Below are positions 23,195-32,648 of a stretch of 64,000 bases of DNA, piece by piece. Location: positions 13,658,696 through 13,722,695 of the forward strand of contig OX579638.1 of assembly GCA_951230915.1 (NCBI GenBank). Direction: 5' to 3'. The notes under the pieces are model-generated. The model saw nothing but the letters and a program-made list of their open reading frames with translations. It did no database searches and was not told the origin of the DNA. The position numbers and the translations under genes were made by a program. Within the stretch, counting starts at the first letter, position 1, and each line of letters opens with the position of its first letter. This stretch comes from Antitrichia curtipendula. Its lineage: Eukaryota; Streptophyta; Bryopsida; Hypnales; Leucodontaceae.

Positions 23195-24527
23195 CACTAT
23201 AAGAAACCGGACTTTTTGAAGACGTCTCAAAAAACGGGACACTACGTTTTTATTCAACAGAAAAAGAATCACCGTTGACGTCTCCTAAAATCCGTTCAAC
23301 TTGACGGGATAAAAACATGTGCGAATCTCAGAGGACACATCATTTTTTGGCATGTTTTTCCAAAAATGTAGCTCATGACAATGTTTGGCAAGGTCTGTAG
23401 AGGTCGACATGTGGAGGCCACATAAGCGCCATGTCAGTGCCACATGCTCAACCATTGCCATGTCATCTTTTTTTTCATCCATGCCGTTGCTGATGTGGAG
23501 GCGGGAAATTGTGACGTGGAGTTGGAAAACTGTGACGTGGTCACTGACGTGGAGGCCACGTCAGCTCATTTTTGTGTCATTTGAATAATTTAATGGTGTT
23601 TTTTGAGATGTCAAATTAGACATTTTTTGCAACGTCAAATTACACGTTTTTTCAAACATCAATTGCTACATACCCTACCTACAAGGCAATATCAATAAAA
23701 ATTTAATAAAAATTAAAAAAATGAAATGAACAAATTTTTTTTCTAAATTCAACAAAAATTGAAGAAAACTTATCATCAACCATTAAGAGAATTTTTAATG
23801 GCCAAATGAAGGAATTACTTCATTAAAAGTTAATAAAAATGAAGGACAAAGACATTGTATTTATATCCATTCTCTGCCCATGGAAAGACAAATAATATGG
23901 GATAAGTAGAATATGGTTATTTCACTTGTTTACATGTCGATGTTGTTTTTGACAGGTACATGTTCTTCTAAACATAGAGATGTTTTTTTAAACATAGGGA
24001 TGTTGTTTCATTCATCTCGACGTTTTTGTGGACATTTCACTTTGAACACAATTTTTTTTTTGATATATCCCATATCAATTGTCTCTCTTCCACCTCCCCA
24101 CCTGTATAAAGACTATCTGCTTTCATCCATGGAACACATCCATTTTCATCCATCCCTTTTCCTTTTTTTTGGAAAGCATGCCAGGTCACTGCCTTTTTCC
24201 TAAATTTTTTATATAAAGTCAATATTTTTCCATTGACCGTAATAATTTTTAGTAATTTATCTATAATGAAAATGGACTTCATGCTGACGTGGCAGTCTAT
24301 GTTTGTTGAGATGTCACAACAAAACATGAGCTTGTTTTTTTAAACATCGTTAAAAACATCTTTGTCTACGGTGACATCTACTTGTTTTCCAACTTAATCT
24401 CATACGTTTTTTGCAACATCAAATCAAATTCACTCTTTTGCATCCGTTCACTGCTTAACGCGTGACATCGCAGCAAACATGGCATGTTTCAGTCCAACGA
24501 CAGCAAAAACGGGGTTTTCTTATAGTG
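23195..24527. mobile_element. Non-autonomous CACTA (EnSpm-like) element
   Basis: Begins CACTATAAGAAA and ends TTTCTTATAGTG, the diagnostic CACTA-type inverted repeats. The 3-bp target duplication TAC lies at 23192-23194 and 24528-24530. It is 1333 bp long. The subterminal regions carry repeated 'cgttttttgcaac' and 'acatcaaat' blocks in both orientations and GACGTC-like palindromes, as CACTA transposases bind. No transposase frame is present, so it depends on another copy. Confidence 0.9.
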
Positions 24528-24530
24528 TAC

Positions 24531-24832
24531 ACATAGGTGTGTTTCTCAATGGAACATTACACAAGAATGGAGGTTGGTGGAAACATTCAGTTCCCTGGAC
24601 TTCAGGCACTTACAGGACTCCGAAGGTGACGTGGCCGAGATGAGTCAGCAAACTGCACGTGGTCTTCATCTTGCCTTGGACAAATCGCATTCAGGGCTTT
24701 GGGTTTAGCACATGGGTTAGGGTTCAGGGATTAGCGATACCAAAGTTTCTCTCTTCGATTGTTGCGTGCGATTGCTCTGTGACGCAAGTGCTCATTTTTG
24801 TGAAGGTTTTAGGGTAGGGTTTGGGCTTTGTG
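24531..24832 (+). promoter_or_regulatory. Upstream region of the DDE gene
   Basis: After the CACTA element the sequence becomes less AT-rich and carries several GGGTTTAG/TTAGGG motifs (about 24697-24720 and 24808-24824). These resemble telo-box elements common in plant promoters and first introns. It is the only space for a promoter unless the promoter lies left of the CACTA insertion. Confidence 0.4.
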
Positions 24833-25660
24833 ATGCGCGTGGTAAGAAAGGGTTGGCAGATGGCTAATGCTCGGGATGCCCAAAGACGCAGCGGAGTCGT
24901 TAGAGTAGGGCCGCAAGATCGAGAGAGAAACTTAGAAGAGAAGAGGGCTAGGGATAGAGAACGGCAGAGGTTGAGTCGAATTCGGAAGAGAATCAGAGAG
25001 GTAGAAGAGAGGGTGGCTCAGGGTAGAGAGGCAAGTCGATTACCACGATGCTCTTCAAGTACTGGGTCAAGTGCTGTAGAATGCTCTACAAGGGATAGAG
25101 ATGTTAGAAGGGATGCATCTGCAATTATAGCTTCAATGACAAAAGAGATAAGCCAGTTTCCCAGTCAGAAGGCGAGGGAGTTAGTTTTACGCAAAGTGTG
25201 GGAACACCCTCTTTCAAATTCTGTCTTGCCAAAAGAGCTGCGGATGGGAAGCGTTGAACAACAGGAAATATTGTCTGGGCTGGTGCAATCCCTTGACGAG
25301 GTTAAGCAGTCGAAGAGCAGGGCCTAGCTCGTAACAAAGCACGCCATCTTGACAGCAGTGGTAGGTTCGGGGAGAGGCGGCTCAATGCGGAAGAAGGCAC
25401 GATTACTTGGTGTTCACCACCGAAATGTGTCAGCTGCAATTTCTAGACGGTGCAAGATGGACTCGGCCGAGAAGTTCCACTGGGTGCTATCGGTGCGGAA
25501 GGTTCGGGTGGACGTCCTCAGTACAAAAACAAAGAATGCTGTGATCTCATGGTGGATATCACAGACGAGGATGAGCCCAAACCGAAAAGAAATGGCGAAG
25601 AAGCAAATTGGGGGAAGGCTGTACAAAGAGAAGTCAGCGCAATACTTGCTAGAAACTCAG

Positions 25661-26958
25661 GTGAGGATTGTAGGTCTTTGGCAACACTGTGGCTGCTGTC
25701 GCCATTAGCTGATCTGCATTTTCCTTCGCCTTAGGATTCATTGCTTTAGGGCTTAGGGTTGTTTCTGCCCCTCATGATTTCTTGCTTGAGGTTTGCAGGC
25801 GTATATGCAATTTTCAAACATCTATGATAATTCAAGATTTAGGGTTTAGGGTTCTTACTTACTTTGGAGTTAGGGTAATGTGGACCATCATTTGCCCGTG
25901 CTTAGGGTTTGCAACTACATAGGTGATTTTGAACAATACTTTGGCTAACACAGAACTTAAGGTCAACAATCTTACACGTACCCTTGGATTCATATAGGAA
26001 GTGCAGGGTCAGTGTTTGGGCCTGGGGTAGTTGTCTCCGAAGCAATCTAGTGCTGGGAAACTCAATTCATTGTTTGAGTGACTCAGACTGGAATGCAATA
26101 GAAGCAATGGAGAATGTACATACAAATGAACTCCAAGGCCGTGTTACAGATTCGTGACTGTACAGTTAGAAATTTGATTAATTATGGAGTGTACTCCCGT
26201 GAATTGCTATGAGTAACTCATGTACTTCAGTAATTGGCTGAAGGACTTCCCTTGATATTCAAGAGGATTGAAGAGATCATGGTGGAACTGCAACGGGGTG
26301 TATGCAACTGCGGGTGAACTGTATTGGGGTTTGGGGTTAACTTCAGGTGCTCTAGAGGACGCTTAGTGATTGATAGGAAAGTTTAGGGTACATTAGCTGA
26401 TTTGGGGTGTAGTTCTTTGACTTCTCTGTCAATGATTGGAACTACTTCTTAAGTTCGGGTAGGGTTTGGGGAGTACGCAGGGACCTTAGTAGAATGATAT
26501 TAACCCTTGTTGGATACTTCAGTGATTTTTGATGAGTGCTTTAGCAATTTCAGGTTGTTCAGGGGATGATTACGGGATCACAGCGGGAGATCTGTTTATA
26601 TTAGGTGAAACTAGAATGAAATTCAATGAGAGCTGCGTATAGTAGGTGAAACTACAATGAAGTTCAGAGAGTACTGCATACATTAGGTGAAACTACAATG
26701 AAGTTCAGAGAGTACTGCATACATTAGGTGAAACTACAATTCAGTTCAGTGAGTGCTGTGTGTAGTACGTGACAATGCAATGAAGTTCATTGACAACTGC
26801 GAACAGTAAGTGGAACTACAATGAATTTCATGGAACAGTGACCAGGGCTTCACGGTTTTGGTTCAAATTAGTACACTTTTGCGGTCACACATGGGAGTTC
26901 TGGAGCCACTGCCGGTTTAGACGTGGGCAGATTCTAATTATGTGGTTGTACTGTGTAG
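25661..26958 (+). other. Intron of the DDE gene with a 41-bp minisatellite
   Basis: The donor is CTCAG|GTGAGG and the acceptor is TGTGTAG|ATGGC. It joins LLETQ to a stretch leading into the conserved LRP motif. It contains TTTAGGG-type motifs near 25.83 kb and a tandem array at 26601-26846. Confidence 0.7.
26601..26846. repeat. 41-bp tandem repeat, six copies
   Basis: The unit, built around TTAGGTGAAACTACAATGAA and GTTCAGAGAGTACTGCATAC, starts at about 26602, 26643, 26684, 26725, 26766 and 26807. Copies 2-4 are almost identical; the outer ones have drifted. It lies wholly inside the transposase-like gene intron. Confidence 0.85.
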
Positions 26959-28831
26959 ATGGCATTTTTCTTGAGATTCCATGCTTGCAACCCTACCGTC
27001 ATTATAGGTAAGAGGATGTTTGATTCCTTGAGGCCCTGGTATGTAAAAAGATTGAAGGAACGAAATGTTTGTTGCTGCATTTATCATGTGGAGATGGACG
27101 AGCTGAGGCAGGGCTTCAACAATATGCGATTGAGGTCAGGTATGCACAACACTTTAATTTGCTTCTGTTTTTGCGATGAGGTTTGCCGGCCTGAAGGAAA
27201 CGACGACTGCCAATGCTGTAAAGGGTCACTGCTAACGTATGTTGGGACCACTGAATTACAAGAGGCTATATTATGCCCAAAGGATGAGTTCTGTGAGTGG
27301 CACAAGAGGAACTGTGTGTATGCTCAGTGTGATGCGTGCGGAATTGATTTGCTTCCACTGTGCCCCTTGGAGGAGGAAGGGCTACCCGAGAAAAGGGTAC
27401 AATGGAAGTGCTTCGAAATGGTGGATATAGTCACGAAGAAAGGAGAGCCCCGGAGGAAGCTACAACTGGTATATAAAGATACTACTTCTGCTGAATTTTT
27501 AGCTTACTTCAAGCCTAAGTTGCAATTTTTTGTGCAACACAGTTTTGTGGCAAGATGGGAGGATCGCCAATTTAGGCAATGTTTGGAAAATTTTCTAGAA
27601 GACACAATAGTATCTGTTGTAGATTTTGCTGAGAATTATTCATTTCAGATACAAAACGAGGTTCAGTCTATGCACTGGCATAGTTACCAAGTCACAATTC
27701 TGGTGCACATCTCATTCATGAGGAATCCTAACCCTGACCCAAATGACGACAGTTCTAAGACATTGGTGAAGTATCATTTCTACCTTTCAGATGACAGAAA
27801 ACACGACAGTTACTTTGTCGAGCATTGCCTAATGCTTCACTGGGATAGCTTGGAGGAAAGTGGTTTGAAGCCTAAGAATCACTGGATTTGGTCGGACGGG
27901 TGTGCATCCCAATTCAAGTCCCGAATATCCTGGTATTTTGTAAGTCGCTATCCCGAGCTCACGGGTGGATGCAATTGTATTTGGAGTTTCTTTGGGTCAG
28001 GCCACGGTAAGGGACCACATGATGGGGCTGGTGCGGTTCTTAAGCGCCACATTCGACAGGTAGAGCTGGATCCTCATGGTCCCCAGTTGCAGACTGCAGA
28101 AGATGTTGTGAGACTATTGCAGGAAAAATTGAGTGGGCGTCCAGAGACCTCTTATTCCGAGGATAGGCGACCAGTGGACCGCAAATTCTGGCTCATTGGC
28201 ATTGACGATGTTGATCGAGAACATCAATTTGCTTGTGAAACAGTGAGCGGGACGCAGGATTTGCACTCTGTTCGATCTGTCTCAGCCATGGATGTTCATA
28301 AATTACTTGTGAGGAGTCTAGCTTGTTTTTGCAATGCTTGTGTTGATGAAAATTGGGGTCATTGTATAAATGTAGAATGGTGTAAGGAGTGGAGAGTAGA
28401 GATGCTAAGAATGGATAATGTAGGGTATGTGCAAGCTAGTATGGAAGAAGCTTTTGTTCTTAAGTTGTGGGATGATTTTGGGACAGATGGGGAGAACTTG
28501 GCGTCATGTTTGGAGATTGGGGACAACTTTGCGACTGAGGCTGAGGAGGGCAATGAAGAAGGTGTGGACTTCTATCTGCTGGTTTGTTACTTGCAGCCAT
28601 TTGTTGTGCAGGAGTCTTTCACTTGCCCGTGGGGAGAGGAATTTTGTGCTGGACAATTGGCTGTTCAAGGACGTTACTATCAGAAGTGGGGTACGGGGCC
28701 TCAGAATTATGTTTACAGGGCGAAGTCTCAAATTGCTTGTTGCCACATAGAGGACATAAGGGCACTGAAGTTCCCCATGGTTCCGCAGACGCATACGGTG
28801 CAGGGGAAAGATCCGGTGTATGCATTGGCAG

Positions 28832-29172
28832 CAGGGTTGTCTATCCGGACGTGACGTGGGGTTTTCACGTCCGGATGTCCGTCGGCGTCAGTCTAGATGC
28901 GTCTTGACGCGTCAGAATTGCGTCAGGATCAAAAAAAATTTTTTTTTTTTTTTTTTTTTTTTTCAAGGACGGCATGTCCGTCGACCTGGACGGATCGTCT
29001 GTCCACAGGGACGGCCAGCCGTCAACAGGGACGGACGGCCGTCCACAGGGACAAACCAGCCGTCCACAAAAAAAAAAAAAAATTTTTTTTTTTTTTTTTT
29101 TTTTTTTCGAGGACGGACGGACGGCCACAGGGACTGACCAGTCGTCCACAGGACGGACAGACTGTCCACACA

Positions 29173-29217
<45 letters not shown>

Positions 29218-29303
29218 CTGGATCCTAACGGACACCGGGGTTGAATCCTGACGTCCGTCCGAACATCCTGACGGACTGACAGAATGTGACAAGGACAACC
29301 CTG
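28832..29303. mobile_element. hAT-type non-autonomous element in the DDE gene
   Basis: Ten-base perfect inverted ends (CAGGGTTGTC ... GACAACCCTG) and a perfect 8-bp target duplication ATTGGCAG at 28824-28831 and 29304-29311 are diagnostic for hAT. It is 472 bp long with no transposase. The subterminal regions are packed with GGACGG/CCGTCC and GACGTC motifs in both orientations, a typical transposase-binding layout. The middle holds long A and T runs at about 28929-28963, 29067-29107 and 29174-29214. Confidence 0.93.
28929..29214. repeat. Homopolymer A/T tracts inside the hAT element
   Basis: There are three tracts: A then T, A then T, and a pure A run of about 40. The first two are self-complementary and could form hairpins. 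Their lengths are likely to be unreliable in assembled sequence. Confidence 0.8.
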
Positions 29304-29311
29304 ATTGGCAG

Positions 29312-29364
29312 TGGACGTAGAGAGTCGAATTAGACAAGCTATGCCAGGCGTTCGCGATTTGTAG
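29312..29364 (+). pseudogene. Displaced 3' end of the DDE gene
   Basis: If the hAT insertion and one copy of its ATTGGCAG duplication are removed, the frame of exon 2 runs on for 18 codons from Val (29311-29313) to TAG at 29362-29364, ending in PGVRDL. The present gene instead ends seven codons past the junction, at TGA 28852-28854 inside the hAT element. Confidence 0.75.
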
Positions 29365-29922
29365 CGGTAGTTGCAGCAATATTTGTGGATGCCACACTAG
29401 GGCATGCATTGTGAGTAGACTTAGAGCTAAATTTAAGTTAGGCAAGCTATAGGAAGCATATATACCTTTTTTTTTAATTGAAACAGCATTTGCGGATGCT
29501 CATGTCATTCCTTTTTTTATAATTGAAACAGCATTTGTGGATGCTCAGTGAATATATATTGCCTTCTTTTCATGTCTGTACACTTGCCCGAAATCAACAA
29601 TTGCATTATACTTTGAATTCTCAGTTAAGGCAATCGCCCCTTACTGTAACTTAAGGAAAATCCATGAGTTCTGGTTCAAAAACCCTCCTCCAATGCAGTA
29701 ATTACTCCTGCAGTGCTGCCAAGCTATGAGCTGTAAATCCGCCCTTCCCAAGAAATCAGATGTAGGTGAATTCCCCGCCACAAAAAATCACAACTCATTG
29801 AACTCCAGCCAGAAGGAATCCGAAGACAGGGAATCCCAAGTGACCGCAGTGAAGGCAATTTCTGTTTCAGGCTGTAGGTTTAGGGTTTAGGGTTTGGAAT
29901 TAGGTTCTATCTTTTAGGGTCT

Positions 29923-30216
29923 CCAAATTTAGTTTGGGAGTTAATTGCGTGATGTGCCATTTTATGAATTTAATCTTGAAGGGGATAATTCCATCTTTTT
30001 TTTTCATTTGCATATTTCTTTCCACAATATGGATGGGTTCCCAAATTTAGTTTGGGAGTTAATTGGGTGATGTGCCATTTTATGAATTTAATCTTGAAGG
30101 GGATAATTCCATCTTTTTTTTTCATTTGCATATTTCTTTCCACAACATGGATGGGTTCCCAAATTTAGTTTGGGAGTTAATTGGGTGATGTGCCATTTTA
30201 TGAATTTAATCTTGAA
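29923..30216. repeat. 118-bp tandem repeat, about 2.5 copies
   Basis: The unit starting CCAAATTTAGTTTGGGAGTT recurs at 29923, 30041 and 30159. The repeats differ by only a few bases. The third copy is truncated after the 'aatcttgaa' phrase. Confidence 0.9.
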
Positions 30217-30323
30217 ATGGAGACTATGCCATAGATGTCCTACACTAGAGATGTTTACAACATAGAGTTGAAATTCATACACTTTTTTTATAGGCCTATT
30301 TTATTTTTTTTTCGGTACTTGTA

Positions 30324-30327
<4 letters not shown>

Positions 30328-30407
<80 letters not shown>
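30328..30407. repeat. (AT)n microsatellite, about 40 units
   Basis: An uninterrupted run of alternating T and A of about 80 bases. Frames of alternating Ile-Tyr on both strands are its artefacts. Confidence 0.95.
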
Positions 30408-30412
<5 letters not shown>

Positions 30413-31655
30413 CATGAACACTATGGTGTCATCAGAACTCAATGATGTCAACATGTAAAAACTACATAGCCAAATGGAAAGTGCCAATCACAATTAATTG
30501 GAATTACCCAGTTTCCACATGTCTTAGTAGTTGTAAGCCCTTACCAAGTCCATACTCTTATAGGAATCCATGTTGGCCCCACCAATCGTTATGGGATCAA
30601 AAAATAGTGAAGCTCTAAGAATGGGGAACTCAACGAAACTATAGGGTTCAAGGAATAAAATGTAATTTGCACAACATTTGAATTCAATGTAAATGTCACA
30701 TTCCCCCTCAATCTTTAGAAATCCATAAATTCAATTTCACAAAAAGGTTCCCAAAGACCAATGATCAGTTCCAACCACGGTTTAATCCCGGTTGGTACAT
30801 CTCATTGGTCTTTGGGCATGCCTAAGCATCTTTTCAGGATATTCATATAGTAGCTCATTAAGCCTCCACCCAACATTATAGAACAAGCTTCATAGGGCAG
30901 GTTGTAGTCCTATGTACATGTGTATCCTTGACATATTTTCTAAAAATTCCCCACATGTTTATCCAGAAAATCTTATATTAATTTATATAATTCGGGAGAC
31001 CAATGGTTGTGGGGCAGTTTACTAGTCCCCATTTTACACACTTAAGTTAATTGGCTTCTAGAATAAGCTCTGTTCACCTACTTTAAAATGTGATGAGGCA
31101 TAGTTAGGTGGCTTTAAAAAAAAAATAGTTGATTGTAGACGTCTCATGCCATTTAGGGTCTTGTCAGTTAAATAACTAAATTACATTTGAACATGAACCG
31201 AGGTGCCATTTCATAACATACCAAGGTTTGAAAAAATTACAGTCATGCTTCTGGACCCCTTCCAACTTTGAGTACCTGGTCAATTAAATGAGAGAATTAC
31301 AGATGAACGTGGAAGCTCCATTACCAATTACTTGATTCAGAAATACTGAAGCGGGCATATTCACCGTCTCATGACATTGAGTACAACGTAGTTATATTGT
31401 TCACAAAATCGCTTCACACGACGTTGGATCTGAGCACAACATTCAGTAGAATGAATGCTTTCAAGTGCAAATGAGCTTCCAAACCGGACTCACAAACTGG
31501 GAGCAAATTCTGAATTCTTACATTGAAGTTCAGCTTCTTTACACAACAAGCTCTCCGAGAAACAGCACTAGGAATCCGCTTAGTAGATGGAACAAAAAAA
31601 AGGGGGAGTACTACCACGCTAGCTGCATCACACTATCAAGTATATCTCCAAAAAC

Positions 31656-32205
31656 CTAAGCACTAAACAGTGCGTCATCATCCGTGATACTATACGTGAC
31701 AACCGCCCTGCCTGACTCAGGGTGCATATCGTTGCGCGGGCCGTTGTGGCTCCACATGATTCTCCAGCGCTTGGGTCGGGAATCCCACTTGATCCCCTCC
31801 ATCTCGGTAGCAATCTGCATCGCTCCCCGCCTCCGTCGGGTTCTGGATTTCATTGTCAGACCAATACAAGTGCGTGTCGTTGAAGTCCTCGTTGGAGTCA
31901 AGCAATTCCTCATGTGGTTCAATGCGCTGCACACTCCACTCGTCCGAGCCAACGCCCGCCAACCCCCCATACAACTTGATGATTGAGAACGAGTGAAACC
32001 CCACACCGCTGCATAACTCCATCATGCGGAACTCCTCGTTGGCCTCCTTGATCCACTCCACGTTCTCCCCGCCACCTGCGAATACAAGCGTCCTCACTTT
32101 CTCAGTTTCAAAAAAAGGGAGCTTTCCCTTCCGAAAATCCACTTCCTGATCAACGGAGGTCAGGTACTGCGCGAGCTCCCGCTTTGTTTCAAGAAGGAAA
32201 GACAT
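31656..32205 (-). pseudogene. Unidentified ORF of the giant element, frameshifted
   Basis: From ATG at 32205 the frame reads MSFLLETKRELAQYLTS, then ENVEWIKEANEEFRMMELC and VGFHSFSIIKLYGGLAG, with acidic residues after. Near 31825-31829, in a G run, the sensible reading moves to another frame: EMEGIKWDSRPKRWRIMW, then HPESGRAVVTYSITDDDA, stopping at 31656. That tail looks like real protein, so one extra base in the G run is likely. An upstream in-frame start at 32310 would add a hydrophobic stretch and is less likely. It lies about 380 bases downstream of the RING-like gene on the same strand and could be a last exon or a separate gene. No family recognised. Confidence 0.45.
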
Positions 32206-32500
32206 CGTGGGGCTACTAGGAAACAGCAAAGACAGCAGCTGAGCATACGCTGAGTTTGAGCAATGACCAAACAAAACACAGAGCAGAATGCAATTCAGGG
32301 TCTCCCCCAACGGCTTAAGAACACCCGCACCTAGCCTTGAGCATCATGACTGGATTACAATCAATGTGATTAGACTTCCAAGAATGAATTTTCATAATAC
32401 CAAAACGCACACAAACGTAAAACATCAGAAGCTTCATAATACCAAAATGTCACACATCAAACGTAAAACATTAGTCATCAAACGAAAAATCAACCTGCCG

Positions 32501-32648
32501 CTGCTGGTGATCACTTCGTGCTCTGTCTTTGAGCTGAGCGAGTCACTTTTGCTTGTGATACACGTTCAGTGACTGCTGGTAATCACTTCATGCTCTGTCT
32601 TTGTGCTGAGCGAGTCACTTTTGCCTGTGATACACGTTCAGTGACTGG
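32501..32648. repeat. 72-bp tandem duplication at the end of the RING-like gene
   Basis: The block starting CTGCTGGT at 32501 repeats at 32573 with few differences. It covers the last coding codons (VTERVSQAKVTRSAQRQS.K) and the TGA stop of the minus-strand gene. Since 72 is a multiple of three, the second copy stays in frame after the stop and ends with its own TGA. Confidence 0.9.

Larger units (their letters stand above)
24833..28854 (+). pseudogene. DDE-type transposase-like gene of the giant element
   Basis: Exon 1 is 24833-25660; a GT-AG intron spans 25661-26958; exon 2 starts at 26959; both joints are phase 0. Exon 1 encodes an Arg/Glu-rich bZIP-like coiled coil (RERQRLSRIRKRIREVEERV), then a helix-turn-helix-like LLGVHHRNVSAAISRR and TRMSPNRKEM. 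Exon 2 begins with IGKRMFDSLRPWYVK and a Cys/His cluster (residues 38-130 of the exon), then a DDE core: Asp in VVDFAENY (222), Asp in IWSDGCASQFKS (313) and HGKGPHDGAG (about 349-358). This SDG-A-QFK/HGKG-DG pattern occurs in a eukaryotic transposase group that I cannot name with certainty; it is not MURA-like. TAG at 25325-25327 breaks exon 1 in frame, and an hAT element replaces the last 18 codons. It should cut and join the element ends in the nucleus if intact. Confidence 0.8.
29365..31655. other. Non-coding spacer between convergent genes of the giant element
   Basis: This holds a TTTAGGG motif cluster (about 29877-29896), a 118-bp tandem repeat (29923-30216), a long AT microsatellite (30328-30407) and otherwise plain AT-rich DNA. 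Transcription from the two sides would converge here, so polyadenylation sites are expected, but I cannot place them. Confidence 0.5.

Noticed and set aside
24833..28854. Mutator-type (MURA) transposase for the giant element
   Set aside because: The catalytic surroundings (FAENY, SDGCASQFKS, HGKGPHDG) do not fit MURA, although long TIRs would.
28820..29445. Several ORFs on both strands with runs of Phe or Lys
   Set aside because: They are translations of the homopolymer tracts and CCGTCC repeats inside the hAT element.
30235..30487. ORFs of alternating Ile-Tyr
   Set aside because: They are the (AT)n microsatellite read in both directions.
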